From: Oscillospiraceae bacterium
Lineage (GTDB): Bacteria; Bacillota; Clostridia; Oscillospirales; Oscillospiraceae
Length of the DNA: 64,000 nt
Assembly (NCBI GenBank): GCA_910575265.1
Contig: CAJTEA010000008.1
Location: 62,001-126,000 of the forward strand
Direction of reading: 5' to 3'
Each line of letters begins with the position of its first letter. The stretch's first letter is position 1. Positions 17,148 to 25,829 of the stretch are shown in pieces. Made by a program: the position numbers and the translations under genes. The notes below the pieces were generated by a model. That model was not told the origin of the DNA. It was given only the letters and a program-made list of their open reading frames with translations, and did no database searches.

Positions 17148-17377
17148 GTGGCGCCCTCCAGCTCTTTCACCCGGCGCAGCAGGTAGTTGTATCGGGCCTG
17201 GAGGGAGTTGATTTCAAAGACAAAGGATTCAATTAAATCCCCGTCGCTGGCGGTGTTGAAGCCGCCATAGGCCTGATTGATCAAGGCTCGGGTATGGGCC
17301 AGGGAACTCATCAGTTCCTGGCGCTCCTCCTCCTGGAGGTCCCGGCGGGAAGAAGATTTTCGCGCGGACTGGATCAT
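17144..17377 (-). CDS. DUF2508 family protein (YaaL-like)
   Basis: A 77-residue, highly charged helical protein (LAHTRALINQAYGGFNTA, EINSLQARYNYLLRRVKELE), matching the YaaL family. In Bacillus yaaL lies between recR and bofA; here yaaL-bofA adjacency is kept but recR is absent. AAAGGAG precedes the ATG. The function is unknown; the sigma-E-type promoter suggests mother-cell expression. Confidence 0.8.
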   Translation of the reverse strand: MIQSARKSSSRRDLQEEERQELMSSLAHTRALINQAYGGFNTASDGDLIESFVFEINSLQARYNYLLRRVKELEGAT

Positions 17378-17407
17378 ATGAATAGCTCCTTTCTGGGGGG
17401 TTAATTT

Positions 17408-17435
17408 ATTGTATGGATAGTTTGGACAAATATTC
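17408..17435 (-). promoter_or_regulatory. Sigma-E (early mother-cell) promoter for yaaL-bofA
   Basis: On the minus strand GAATATT (17429-17435), a 13-base spacer and CATACAAT (17408-17415). This is a full match to the Bacillus sigma-E consensus (GHATATT, about 13-15 bases, CATACAHT). Transcription would begin near 17401, about 24 bases before the DUF2508 start codon. Confidence 0.75.
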
Positions 17436-17450
17436 CAGTCCTTAAACAGA

Positions 17451-17492
17451 AAGAAAAGGGCTGTCCGGCGATCTTTCCATCGCCGGACAGCC
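17451..17492 (-). terminator. Terminator of the SLH-protein gene
   Basis: Fourteen-base perfect arms GGCTGTCCGGCGAT (17459-17472) and ATCGCCGGACAGCC (17479-17492) with a six-base loop. On the minus strand they are followed by CTTTTCTTTC. Confidence 0.9.
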
Positions 17493-17503
17493 GAAGCGCT
17501 TTT

Positions 17504-18703
17504 TTATCTGCCGCGGGAGCTCAGGTTCATTTCGTAGGAGTACAGGGTGGAGGCCAGTTCCGCGCGCGTTACAGTGTCGCTGGGGCGCAGCGCGGTGTCA
17601 GAGCTGGGGATCAGCCCATTGGTGACAGCCCAGCGTATGCTGTCCAGCGCCCAGTCGGAGACCTGATCCGCATCGGAGAACTGGGACAGGTCGGCGGTGG
17701 AACGCAGGGTAGCTCCGCTGTTCCGGGCATAACGGAACAGAATGCTGATCATCTGTTCCCGGGACAGCCGGTCATGAGGAGCGAAGGTGGTGGTGCTATA
17801 GCCGGCGATCAGCTCCTCCTGCTGGCACCAGGATACGGAGCGGTAGAACCAGTCGTTGGAGGTTACATCGGAAAACTGGGACATTTTGGAGTTCAGAGAG
17901 CCGCCCATGGTCCACAGCACCTGAGACAGCTGGGCTCGGGTGAGTTCACCGGAGGGGTCAAAGCGTCCGTCGTCCGTGCCGGAAAAATAGCCTTGGGCCA
18001 GAACATATTTTACCGCCTCATAATAGCTGTCGCTGGGAGAGACATCGGGGGGGATAAGCACCGCGCCGTAGAGCTCCAGATAATAGGTCTGGATATAGTC
18101 CTCGCCGTCAGCGGAGTCGGTGTGGTGCAGCTTAACCATACACAGGGGATACTCCTGCCTTGCGATACCGCCCTGCCCCACATCCAGGGCGAAGGGGCCG
18201 CCGGCGGCGCGGCTTTGAACGGCCTGCTGATAGCGGGCGGACAGCATTTCGCTGGAAAGAATATAGGTCTGAGCGTTGGTCAAAGCCGGGGCCTCAATAC
18301 CCGCTGTGGGCAGGGCCAGACCGTCCTGAGGACTTAGAACATCCCAGGTGGGGTCAGCGCCGCCGTCCAGCAGCTCGTAGGTGCCGTCTCCATTCAGGTC
18401 GGTGAGGTAGTCCACCGAAGCCCAGACGCCGTCCGCTGTGGGCTGGATATAGAAGCTGGCGTCGCTGGTTACCCGGTTGATCCGGCAGGTATATTCCACG
18501 CTGTCCTCCACCTGGAAGGTGTCGTTTTGCCGCCGGTACAGGTTTACGGAGATGGTGCGGTCGGGAATGTCCATGTCAGTGGCGTCGATGCGGAAGTCGG
18601 CGAAGGGCTCTACCGCGGCGACGGCCAGGGTGGAAGAGAGGGAAACTGTGGCAGTCATGACGGCGGCCAACAGGCCGGCCAGCCATTGTTTGTGTCGTAT
18701 CAT
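17504..18703 (-). CDS. Secreted protein with three C-terminal SLH domains
   Basis: A 399-residue exported protein: signal peptide (hydrophobic core LAGLLAAVMTATVSLSSTLA, cleavage near AVA-AVE at about 29), then about 190 residues of unrecognised, probably beta-rich domain. Three S-layer homology repeats follow from about residue 215 (YYEAVKYVLAQGYFSGTDDG, FSDVTSNDWFYRSVSWCQQE, FSDADQVSDWALDSIRWAVT). SLH domains bind secondary cell-wall polymers, so the protein is probably anchored to the wall. It is monocistronic, with a good promoter and terminator. Confidence 0.88.
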   Translation of the reverse strand: MIRHKQWLAGLLAAVMTATVSLSSTLAVAAVEPFADFRIDATDMDIPDRTISVNLYRRQNDTFQVEDSVEYTCRINRVTSDASFYIQPTADGVWASVDYLTDLNGDGTYELLDGGADPTWDVLSPQDGLALPTAGIEAPALTNAQTYILSSEMLSARYQQAVQSRAAGGPFALDVGQGGIARQEYPLCMVKLHHTDSADGEDYIQTYYLELYGAVLIPPDVSPSDSYYEAVKYVLAQGYFSGTDDGRFDPSGELTRAQLSQVLWTMGGSLNSKMSQFSDVTSNDWFYRSVSWCQQEELIAGYSTTTFAPHDRLSREQMISILFRYARNSGATLRSTADLSQFSDADQVSDWALDSIRWAVTNGLIPSSDTALRPSDTVTRAELASTLYSYEMNLSSRGR

Positions 18704-18739
18704 AGGGAGTGCTCCTTTCTGGGTGCTTAGTCACTGCCC

Positions 18740-18768
18740 ATTATACCCAAATTCCTCCTGATTGGCAA
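18740..18768 (-). promoter_or_regulatory. Sigma-A promoter for the SLH-protein gene
   Basis: On the minus strand TTGCCA (18763-18768), a 17-base spacer and consensus TATAAT (18740-18745). Confidence 0.75.
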
Positions 18769-18805
18769 GGGCTGTAACAAAAGAGTAAGAATTTGGCGGG
18801 CTGTC

Positions 18806-19885
18806 TTACTCCTCGGCGCGGGCGGGGACGGAACCCTCCTCCCACAGATAGCCCAACTCCTGGAAGGCCAAGTCGGTGTACAGGGGGCCATCCTCCCGGT
18901 CATTCTCCGGAGCGGACAGGTCCAGGTGGCGCCAGCCCTCCTCCGTTTGGACAACATTCCAGAAATGGGGCTCTTCCGCCAGTGTACCCTGAGCTACATG
19001 GCAAGGCAGCTCCAGCCGCTGGCACAGGGCGGCATAGGCCAGGGCCAGGCCCTCGCTGTTGGCGGCGCCGGCGTCGAAGAGGTCCCAGACGGTGTTCCCG
19101 CCCTGGGGGTCGTACCCGCCCAGCTCCAGCAGGGCCCGGGCGGAGGTGAGGGCCAGCTGGGGCTGGCCGGTCAGGTTCCAGGACAGCTCCTCCAGCGTTT
19201 GGGCCAGTTTGTCCCGGCGCTGTTCCAGCTCCCCGGTATCCAGAGGATAGTGAAGCAGGATCTCCACAATGCGCTGCCGTCCGCGGTCGGGGTAGATGGA
19301 CACAGAGACCTCCGGCATGCCCAGGGCGCAGGCGGGAGCGTCGTAATAGGCCTGCCGGGCCAGGTCCTGAATATAGTCCTCGTCCTCCTCAAAATAGCTG
19401 ATGCGCAGGACCCGCTCCTGGGCAAAGGAGGTCAGGGCGGCCTCCAGCTCACTGCGGATGGCGGTGGTGCCGGTGGCCTGAACGATGGAAGAAACCTGTT
19501 CCCGTGTGCGGCGGTAGGTGATGTTTACCCTGGCCTCGGAATAGGTCACCACCGGGTCTACCGTGTATTTGATAAACTCCACGCAGTAGGCACCCAGAGG
19601 GTCCTCCTGGACCACCTCCAGGCAGGCGTCGGACAGGAAGGTCTCTACATTTTCTGTATCGGTGTACAGACGAACTGTGCCCTCCTCCGCCCCGCCGCTG
19701 ACAAAGTAAACCAGAGCGTTGACCAGTTCCTGATAGCTGTCCGCCCGCAGGATAGAGGGGTCCCCCTCGGTGGCGGGGACGGCATTGTGCGCCGTCACAG
19801 AGGAGTAGTCCCGTTCCAGCAGCGCGGAACAGCCCGACAGCAGCAGAGACAGGAAGAGAATCCCCGTCAGCAGATAGTGTCTCAT
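18806..19885 (-). CDS. Lipoprotein with a degenerate transglutaminase-like domain
   Basis: A 359-residue lipoprotein: signal with lipobox LLSGC (Cys19). The C-terminal third has the transglutaminase-core layout: a helix region NSEGLALAYAALCQRLELP, then HFWNVV and HLDLSAPE. The position of the nucleophilic cysteine holds a serine (Ala-Asn-Ser-Glu-Gly), so normal cysteine catalysis is unlikely; the His and Asp are kept. Probably a binding or structural protein on the outside of the membrane. It is followed downstream, toward lower coordinates, by an intergenic gap and the SLH gene. It lies just after the LUD gene in the same direction. Confidence 0.75.
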   Translation of the reverse strand: MRHYLLTGILFLSLLLSGCSALLERDYSSVTAHNAVPATEGDPSILRADSYQELVNALVYFVSGGAEEGTVRLYTDTENVETFLSDACLEVVQEDPLGAYCVEFIKYTVDPVVTYSEARVNITYRRTREQVSSIVQATGTTAIRSELEAALTSFAQERVLRISYFEEDEDYIQDLARQAYYDAPACALGMPEVSVSIYPDRGRQRIVEILLHYPLDTGELEQRRDKLAQTLEELSWNLTGQPQLALTSARALLELGGYDPQGGNTVWDLFDAGAANSEGLALAYAALCQRLELPCHVAQGTLAEEPHFWNVVQTEEGWRHLDLSAPENDREDGPLYTDLAFQELGYLWEEGSVPARAEE

Positions 19886-19889
19886 TGGC

Positions 19890-20480
19890 TTAGTAGCCCA
19901 GCTCCTGGTCGATGAGGATCACTTCCACCGTTTCGATGCTTTTGGGCTTCTCCCACAGCACCACCAGGCCCCGGCAGATGCGCTGGGGGCTTTGGCAGTC
20001 GTAGCATTTGTCCCCCTTGGCGGCGCAAGGGGTCTGGACGCCGATGCGCTGGGCGTTTTTAGGGGAGGCAATATTCCGGGCGCGCCACAGAGCCTTGTCA
20101 TAGTCCGGCGCGATCTTATTTTTGCCCACCACAAAGTACACCTTTTTGTGGCCAAAGAGGGTGGAGGCCACCCGGTTTCCGGTGCCATCGATGTTGATGA
20201 TCTCCCCGGTTTCAGCCAGGCCGTTGACAGAGCTGATGTATACATCCGTTACAGCGGCCTGTTCCAGCCCGGCCTTGTCCCAGTGCCAGATCGTGTCGTT
20301 GTGGGCGGCCAGCCTGGGGTACAGTCCCATCTCCTGCACGGTCATGGAGCCTCCGAAGCCCACGCTCACCCCGTTAATTTCTTTGTCCAGATAGTCCGCC
20401 GCCTCCGCGGCGGTGGCGAAGGCGCGGACGGTGAAGTCCCGCTGCTCCAGGTTTTTCGTCAGTTTGGTCCAATCGATCAC
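19890..20480 (-). CDS. LUD-domain (DUF162) protein, lactate-utilisation type
   Basis: A 196-residue soluble protein of the LUD family (LutC-like). Visible are VSVGFGGSMTVQEMGLY, TDVYISSVNGLAETGEIINI, DGTGNRVAS, VYFVVGKNKI and a C-terminal cysteine cluster CAAKGDKCYDC. Clostridial stand-alone LUD proteins are annotated as lactate-utilisation proteins, but the substrate is unproven. The start is a GTG at 20480, eight bases after AAAGGAG; longer frames upstream lie inside the YitT gene and are ignored. Confidence 0.85.
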   Translation of the reverse strand: MIDWTKLTKNLEQRDFTVRAFATAAEAADYLDKEINGVSVGFGGSMTVQEMGLYPRLAAHNDTIWHWDKAGLEQAAVTDVYISSVNGLAETGEIINIDGTGNRVASTLFGHKKVYFVVGKNKIAPDYDKALWRARNIASPKNAQRIGVQTPCAAKGDKCYDCQSPQRICRGLVVLWEKPKSIETVEVILIDQELGY

Positions 20481-20497
20481 ACAAAACACTCCTTTTA

Positions 20498-21370
20498 TTA
20501 GATGTCGTTCTTTTGATACCGCCGGAAGCCCTGTCCCAGGACCTCGTGGGCGTCGCAGACAATGAGGAAGGCCTCCGGGTCCATCTCGTGGATCAGAGCC
20601 TTGAGGGGAACGATCTGCCGCTGCTTGAAGGCGCACATAAGCACCAGCTTGTCCTGGCCGGAGAAGCTGCCCTCCCCGTGGAGGAAGGTGGTTCCCCGGT
20701 CCAGCTGCTTGTCAATCTCCGCCGCCATGGGACGGGGGTTGGAGGTGACGATATAGGCCACCTTGGACTGGTCCAGCCCGTAGAGGACCATATCCATCAC
20801 AATAGTGGTGATATACAGGGCAATCAGGCCGTACATAGCGCTTTCCAGGCTGCGGAAGGCTATGGATACGGACAGCAGCATGGCGGTGTCCACCACCATC
20901 ACCAACCTGCCCATGGGCAGCCAGGCAAAAGGCAGCTTAAGCAGCCGGGCAATCAAGTCGGTTCCTCCGGTGGTGGCTCCCTTTGAGAAAATGATTCCCA
21001 GCGCCGCCCCTAGGCTGACTCCGCCGAAGATGGCGGCCAGCATGGGATCCATAGAGGGGAATTCGTACAGGACGGCGAACAAGTCCACCAGGATGGAAGT
21101 AGCCGCCATGGCGAGCAGGGAGGACACCAGGGTGTGTCCGCCCAGATATTTCCATCCCAAAAGGAAAATAGGGATATTGAGTACCAGCACTACCGTGCCG
21201 ATGGGGACAGCGGGGGAGAGGTGGTTGAGGATCATGCCCAGGGCGGTAAGACCTCCGAAGCCGATCTGATTGGGGACATAGAACCAGTCGAAGCTGAGGG
21301 AGTAGAGCACCGACCCCAGAGCAATCCAGATATAGTCCCGCGCGAGGCGGGAGAAGCCGGCTTGTTTCAT
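20498..21370 (-). CDS. YitT family membrane protein with DUF2179 domain
   Basis: A 290-residue protein: five or six transmembrane helices in the first 200 residues with family features (YVPNQIGFGGLTALGMIL, SKGATTGGTDLIARLL), then a cytoplasmic DUF2179 domain (AYIVTSNPRPMAAEIDKQL, LMCAFKQRQIVPLKALIHEM). The function of the family is unsettled; transport of small molecules has been proposed. AGGAGG precedes the ATG. It lies twelve bases downstream of the topoisomerase A gene and may be its operon partner. Confidence 0.88.
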   Translation of the reverse strand: MKQAGFSRLARDYIWIALGSVLYSLSFDWFYVPNQIGFGGLTALGMILNHLSPAVPIGTVVLVLNIPIFLLGWKYLGGHTLVSSLLAMAATSILVDLFAVLYEFPSMDPMLAAIFGGVSLGAALGIIFSKGATTGGTDLIARLLKLPFAWLPMGRLVMVVDTAMLLSVSIAFRSLESAMYGLIALYITTIVMDMVLYGLDQSKVAYIVTSNPRPMAAEIDKQLDRGTTFLHGEGSFSGQDKLVLMCAFKQRQIVPLKALIHEMDPEAFLIVCDAHEVLGQGFRRYQKNDI

Positions 21371-21382
21371 AAATTCCTCCTG

Positions 21383-23626
21383 TTACAAAAGTGTCATCTG
21401 CTCCTCTCCCCGGTCCTCCTCTTTCAGAAGCGCTCCAGCGATGGGCAGAGAGCGGGCCCGGTAGCGGGCGGCGTTTTGGATGTGGGTGCGGTCCAGAGGG
21501 AGTACCTTTTCCACCTTGAACTTGGGCTTCAGGGTTATCACGTTGACCCCCTGGGTGTTCCGGGTGGACTTGGGGTTAAGGCTGGCGGTGTGAAAGACCA
21601 CACAGCGGTTTTCAGTGGAGATCACCGCCGCCTCAAAATCCTCCCGCAGGAGGAAGGCGGCCGCCAGGGGGGCCTTGTCCGAGTAGGCCCCGGTGAGCTT
21701 TTTCCGCCGGGTCTGGGTCTGATAGGCGGACAGCTCCACCCGGGCGGCCTTGCCGTTTTCAAAGAAGAACAGCAGATGCCCGGAGTAGTCCCCCGGGATG
21801 CAGGCCCAGAGGGCCTTTTCCTCCGGGTCCATCCCCAGCCTGGAGGGCAGATAGTCCCCCAGGGCGCTGGCTTTGGTGTCGTCAAAGTCGGACAGGCGGG
21901 TCTTGTAGCACTGCTGTTTGTCGGTGAACACCATCAGCTCGTCCTTATTCGACGCTTCCCATTGGAGATAGGGACCGTCCCCCTCCTTATACTTCTGCTC
22001 GCTGGCCATCCGCAGGGACTGGGGCGTGATCTTTTTCAGATAGCCCTCCCGGGAGAAAAACAGATGGACCGGATAGTCCGGAGTCTCGTCCTCCACGGTC
22101 ATGACCGGCTCGTCCATATGGTCGTAGACGATCTGGGTGCGCCGGGGGACGGCGTATTTTTTCTTCACCTCGGTCAGCTCGTCCACGATGGTCTTCCGCA
22201 CCCGCTTGGGGGAGTTGACGATATCTTCCAGGTCGGCGATCTCATCCTCCAGCGTGTCCACCTCCTGGGTGCGCTTGAGGATGTACTCCTTGTTGATGTT
22301 CCGCAGCCGGATATCCGCCACATACTCCGCCTGGATCTGGTCGATGCCGAAGCCGATCATCAGGTTGGGGATGACCTCGGCGTCCTCCTCGGTGTCCCGG
22401 ATGATCTTGATGGCCCGGTCAATATCCAGCAAAATGCGCCGCAGACCCTTTAACAGGTGGAGCTTCTCCTTTTTCTTGCTCATGGAGTAGTACACCCGCC
22501 GGCGCACCGAATCCATCCGCCAGGCGGTCCACTCCTCCAGGATTTCCCGCACGCCCAAAACCTTGGGCATGCCGGCAATCAGGATGTTGAAGTTGCAGGA
22601 CTGACTGTCCAGCAGGGGGGTCATTTTAAACAGCTTGGCCATCAGCTTCTCCGGGTCGGTTCCCCGCTTCAGGTCGATGGTCAGCTTCAGGCCGGACAGG
22701 TCGGTCTCGTCCCGCATGTCGGCGATCTCTTTCAGCTTGCCGGCCTTCAGCAGCTCGGTCACCTTGTCGATGATGGCCTCAGAGGTGGTGGAGTAGGGGA
22801 TCTCGTAGACCTCGATCAGGTTTTCTTCCTTCACATACCGCCACCGGGCCCGGACCTTGAAGGAACCCCGTCCGGTGCGGTAGATGTCCGCCAGGGCGGA
22901 GGCGTCGTAGAGCAGCTCGCCGCCGGTGGGCAGGTCAGGGGCCTTGAGGGTGGTCATGATGTCGTGATTGGGGTCCTTCAAAAAGGCGATGGTGGTGTCG
23001 CACACCTCTCCCAGGTTGAAGCCGCACAGGTCGCTGGCCATGCCCACGGCGATGCCCTTGTTGGCGGAGACCAGCACGTTGGGGAAGGTGGTGGGCAGCA
23101 GGGTGGGCTCCTTCAGCTTGCCGTCGTAGTTGTCCACAAAATCTACCGTGTCTTGGTCGATGTCACGGAAGAGCTCGGCGCAGATGGCGTCCAGGCGGGC
23201 TTCGGTGTACCGGCTGGCGGCGTAGGCCATGTCCCGGGAGTAGACCTTGCCGAAGTTGCCCTTGGAGTCCACCAGGGGGTGGAGCAGAGCCCCGTAGCCC
23301 CGGGAGAGACGGACCATGGTGTCGTAGATGGCGGCGTCGCCATGGGGGTTGAGCTTCATGGTCTGGCCCACGATATTGGCCGACTTGGTGCGCCCGCCCC
23401 CCAGCAGCCTCATCTGATACATGGTGTACAGCAGCTTGCGGTGGGAGGGCTTGAAGCCGTCGATCTCCGGGATGGCCCGGGAGATGATGACCGACATGGC
23501 GTAGGGCATGTAGTTGATCTCCAGGGTCTGGGTGATGGGCTGCTCCAGCACCTCCGCCCGCAGACCCATCACGTTGGGGTCGGCAACCCGGTTCTTTGTT
23601 TCATTCGACGTTTTTTTCTTGGCCAT
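21383..23626 (-). CDS. parC: Type IIA topoisomerase subunit A (ParC/GyrA-like)
   Basis: A 747-residue subunit. The breakage domain has NPHGDAAIYDTMVRLSRG and the active-site tyrosine in AASRYTEARL, followed by LLPTTFPNVLVSANKGIAVG. A coiled-coil tower region follows at about 350-450. The C-terminal beta-pinwheel begins near 500, with no canonical QRRGG GyrA box; only a loose QTRRKKLTG is seen. This suggests a decatenase or relaxing enzyme rather than a supercoiling gyrase, but the classification is tentative. The residue matching E. coli GyrA Ser83 is Ala. It starts 25 bases after the subunit B gene. Confidence 0.85.
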   Translation of the reverse strand: MAKKKTSNETKNRVADPNVMGLRAEVLEQPITQTLEINYMPYAMSVIISRAIPEIDGFKPSHRKLLYTMYQMRLLGGGRTKSANIVGQTMKLNPHGDAAIYDTMVRLSRGYGALLHPLVDSKGNFGKVYSRDMAYAASRYTEARLDAICAELFRDIDQDTVDFVDNYDGKLKEPTLLPTTFPNVLVSANKGIAVGMASDLCGFNLGEVCDTTIAFLKDPNHDIMTTLKAPDLPTGGELLYDASALADIYRTGRGSFKVRARWRYVKEENLIEVYEIPYSTTSEAIIDKVTELLKAGKLKEIADMRDETDLSGLKLTIDLKRGTDPEKLMAKLFKMTPLLDSQSCNFNILIAGMPKVLGVREILEEWTAWRMDSVRRRVYYSMSKKKEKLHLLKGLRRILLDIDRAIKIIRDTEEDAEVIPNLMIGFGIDQIQAEYVADIRLRNINKEYILKRTQEVDTLEDEIADLEDIVNSPKRVRKTIVDELTEVKKKYAVPRRTQIVYDHMDEPVMTVEDETPDYPVHLFFSREGYLKKITPQSLRMASEQKYKEGDGPYLQWEASNKDELMVFTDKQQCYKTRLSDFDDTKASALGDYLPSRLGMDPEEKALWACIPGDYSGHLLFFFENGKAARVELSAYQTQTRRKKLTGAYSDKAPLAAAFLLREDFEAAVISTENRCVVFHTASLNPKSTRNTQGVNVITLKPKFKVEKVLPLDRTHIQNAARYRARSLPIAGALLKEEDRGEEQMTLL

Positions 23627-23651
23627 TTGGTTCCGTCCTTATCTCAATCAT

Positions 23652-25634
23652 TTACGAAATATCCGCCAGCTCCAGAAATTCGTGTCCGTGGTCGGCAATG
23701 TGGGTCTTCCGGCCGGGGAGGTCGTCGCCCAGAAGGAGGTCGAACATATAGGCGGTGCGCTCCACGTCCTCGGGCATGACCTTGATGAGCCGCCGGGTGT
23801 CGGGGGACATGGTGGTCAGCCACATCATCTCCGGCTCGTTCTCGCCCAGGCCCTTGGACCGCTGCACGTCGTACTTCTTCCCCTGGAGCTGGGCCACGAT
23901 GTCGTCCTTCTCCTTGTTGGAGTAGGCGAACCAGGTCTTTTCCTTGCAGGTGATCTCAAACAGGGGGGACTCGGCGATATAGACATACCCCTCCTGGATA
24001 AGAGTTGGGGTGAGGCGGTAGAGCATGGTGAGCACCAGGGTGCGGATCTGGAAGCCGTCCACGTCGGCGTCGGTGCAGATGACCACCTTGTTCCACCGCA
24101 GGGCGCCCAGGTCGAAAGCGGCCATGTCCTTGGCCCGTTTGTCCTGGACCTCCACCCCGCAGCCCAGCACCTTCAGCAGGTCGGTGATGATCTCGCTTTT
24201 GAATATCTTGCCGTAGTCGGCCTTCAGGCAGTTCAGAATTTTGCCCCGGATAGGCATGATGGCCTGGAAGTCGCTGTCCCGGGCCTGCTTCACGCTGCCC
24301 AGCGCGGAGTCGCCCTCCACGATATACAGCTCGCTGCGGTTCACGTCCCGGGTGCGGCAGGGGACGAACTTGGCCACCCGGTTGGAGATGTCCATAGAGC
24401 CGGTGAGCTTTTTCTTGATGTTCAGCCGGGTTTTCTCCGCGTTTTCCCGAGCCCGCTTGTTGATGAGGATTTGTTCGGCGATCCGCTGGGCGTCCATGGG
24501 GTTCTCAATGAAGTAGACCTCCATCTGGGCCCGGAGAAACTCGGTCATGGCCTCCTGAACAAACTTGTTGTTGATGGCCTTTTTGGTCTGGTTCTCATAG
24601 GAGGTCTGGGTGGAGAAATTGCTGCTCACCAGCACCAGGGCGTCCTGGATGTCCGGGAAGGTAATTTTGCTCTCATTCTTGGTGTATTTGTTCTGCTGCT
24701 TCAGGTAGCCGTCGATGGCGGAGACAAAGGCGGAGCGCACCGCTTTTTCCGGGGAGCCGCCGTGTTCCAGCCAGGAGGAGTTGTGGTAGTGCTCAACAAT
24801 CTGCACCTTGTTGGAGAAGCAGAAGGACACCGACAGCTTTACCTTGTACTCCGGCTTGTCCGCCCGGTCCCGGCCCTTCCGCTCGGTCTGCCAGAATACA
24901 GGGGAGGTGAGGCCGTCCTCCCCGGACAGCTCGGTCACATAGTCCACGATGCCGTTTTCATATTGGAAATCGGTGGTTTCAAACCTTCCGCCCACCTGGT
25001 TTTTAAACCGGAAAGTCACCCCGGCGTTGACCACCGCCTGGCGCTTCATCACGTCCAGATAGTACTCCACCGGAATGCTGATGTCGGTGAACACCTCCAG
25101 ATCGGGCTTCCAGCGGATGGTGGTGCCGGTCTTTTTGCCCCGGTCGGTGGGCTCGGACCGCAGTCCGCCGATGTTCTCCCCCTTCTCAAAGTGGAGGGTG
25201 TACTTTTGGCCCTCCCGCCACACAGTTACATCCATAAACTCACTGGCGTACTGGGTGGCGCAGGAGCCAAGGCCGTTCAGGCCCAGGGAGTACTCATAGT
25301 TGTCCCCGCCCTCGTTGTCATACTTGCCGCCGGCGTACAGCTCGCAGAACACCAGCTCCCAGTTGAATTTCTGCTCCTTCTCGTTCCAGTCCACCGGACA
25401 GCCCCGGCCCTGGTCCTCCACCTGGATGGAGCCGTCCTCAAACCGGGTGACGGTAATCAGCGATCCGTGGCCCTCCCGGGCCTCGTCGATGGAGTTGGAC
25501 ATAATCTCAAAGACGGCGTGCTCGCAGCCCTCCAGCCCGTCAGAGCCGAAGATGACCCCGGGACGCTTGCGCACCCGGTCGGCACCCTTCAGGGCGGAGA
25601 TGGAGTCGTTGCCGTAGTTCTTTTTTTGTGCCAT
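23652..25634 (-). CDS. parE: Type IIA topoisomerase subunit B (ParE/GyrB-like)
   Basis: A 660-residue ATPase subunit. GHKL ATPase motifs are visible: EIMSNSIDEA, VEDQGRGCPVD and LGLNGLGSCATQYAS. The TOPRIM domain has YIVEGDSALGSVKQARD and CTDADVDGFQI, with metal-binding Glu and Asp-x-Asp, then RSKGLGENEPEMMW. The expected PLRGK appears as PIRGKILN. It is first in a two-gene topoisomerase operon; the gene order B then A is usual. These proteins look distinct from the standard gyrase pair, which in Clostridia lies near the origin; they are probably the second, topoisomerase IV-like enzyme. Confidence 0.87.
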   Translation of the reverse strand: MAQKKNYGNDSISALKGADRVRKRPGVIFGSDGLEGCEHAVFEIMSNSIDEAREGHGSLITVTRFEDGSIQVEDQGRGCPVDWNEKEQKFNWELVFCELYAGGKYDNEGGDNYEYSLGLNGLGSCATQYASEFMDVTVWREGQKYTLHFEKGENIGGLRSEPTDRGKKTGTTIRWKPDLEVFTDISIPVEYYLDVMKRQAVVNAGVTFRFKNQVGGRFETTDFQYENGIVDYVTELSGEDGLTSPVFWQTERKGRDRADKPEYKVKLSVSFCFSNKVQIVEHYHNSSWLEHGGSPEKAVRSAFVSAIDGYLKQQNKYTKNESKITFPDIQDALVLVSSNFSTQTSYENQTKKAINNKFVQEAMTEFLRAQMEVYFIENPMDAQRIAEQILINKRARENAEKTRLNIKKKLTGSMDISNRVAKFVPCRTRDVNRSELYIVEGDSALGSVKQARDSDFQAIMPIRGKILNCLKADYGKIFKSEIITDLLKVLGCGVEVQDKRAKDMAAFDLGALRWNKVVICTDADVDGFQIRTLVLTMLYRLTPTLIQEGYVYIAESPLFEITCKEKTWFAYSNKEKDDIVAQLQGKKYDVQRSKGLGENEPEMMWLTTMSPDTRRLIKVMPEDVERTAYMFDLLLGDDLPGRKTHIADHGHEFLELADIS

Positions 25635-25673
25635 GGTGATCCCTCACATTATCTCCGGGTACATCAACCCAAT

Positions 25674-25685
25674 TTAACATGTTAA
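25674..25685. promoter_or_regulatory. Candidate operator palindrome at the topoisomerase promoter
   Basis: A perfect 12-base palindrome TTAACATGTTAA directly after, and touching, the -10 box of the minus-strand promoter, that is at the transcription start. It is well placed for a repressor; no regulator is identified. Confidence 0.5.
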
Positions 25686-25714
25686 TCTTACCAGAAAGGT
25701 GAGGGGAAAGTCAA
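25685..25714 (-). promoter_or_regulatory. Sigma-A promoter for the topoisomerase operon
   Basis: On the minus strand TTGACT (25709-25714), an 18-base spacer and TAAGAT (25685-25690). Confidence 0.65.
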
Positions 25715-25793
25715 GGAGAGGAGAGCGGGTCTGTTTCCGCTTTCTGTGCCGTTATAGGCTGAATAAGGGGGGTTTTTGCGGAAAGACCGGAAC

Positions 25794-25822
25794 GGGCTGT
25801 TATCCCCGGGGGATAACAGCCC
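25794..25822. terminator. Strong hairpin, probable terminator of the methyltransferase gene
   Basis: Fourteen-base perfect arms GGGCTGTTATCCCC (25794-25807) and GGGGATAACAGCCC (25809-25822). It lies just after the stop of the minus-strand methyltransferase. The T tract on the minus strand is poor, so termination efficiency is uncertain. Confidence 0.55.
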
Positions 25823-25829
25823 ACAGCGT

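Noticed and set aside
23514-25685. Plus-strand open frame of over 700 codons opposite the topoisomerase B gene
   Set aside because: Antisense shadow of a conserved gene; no domain and no start signal.
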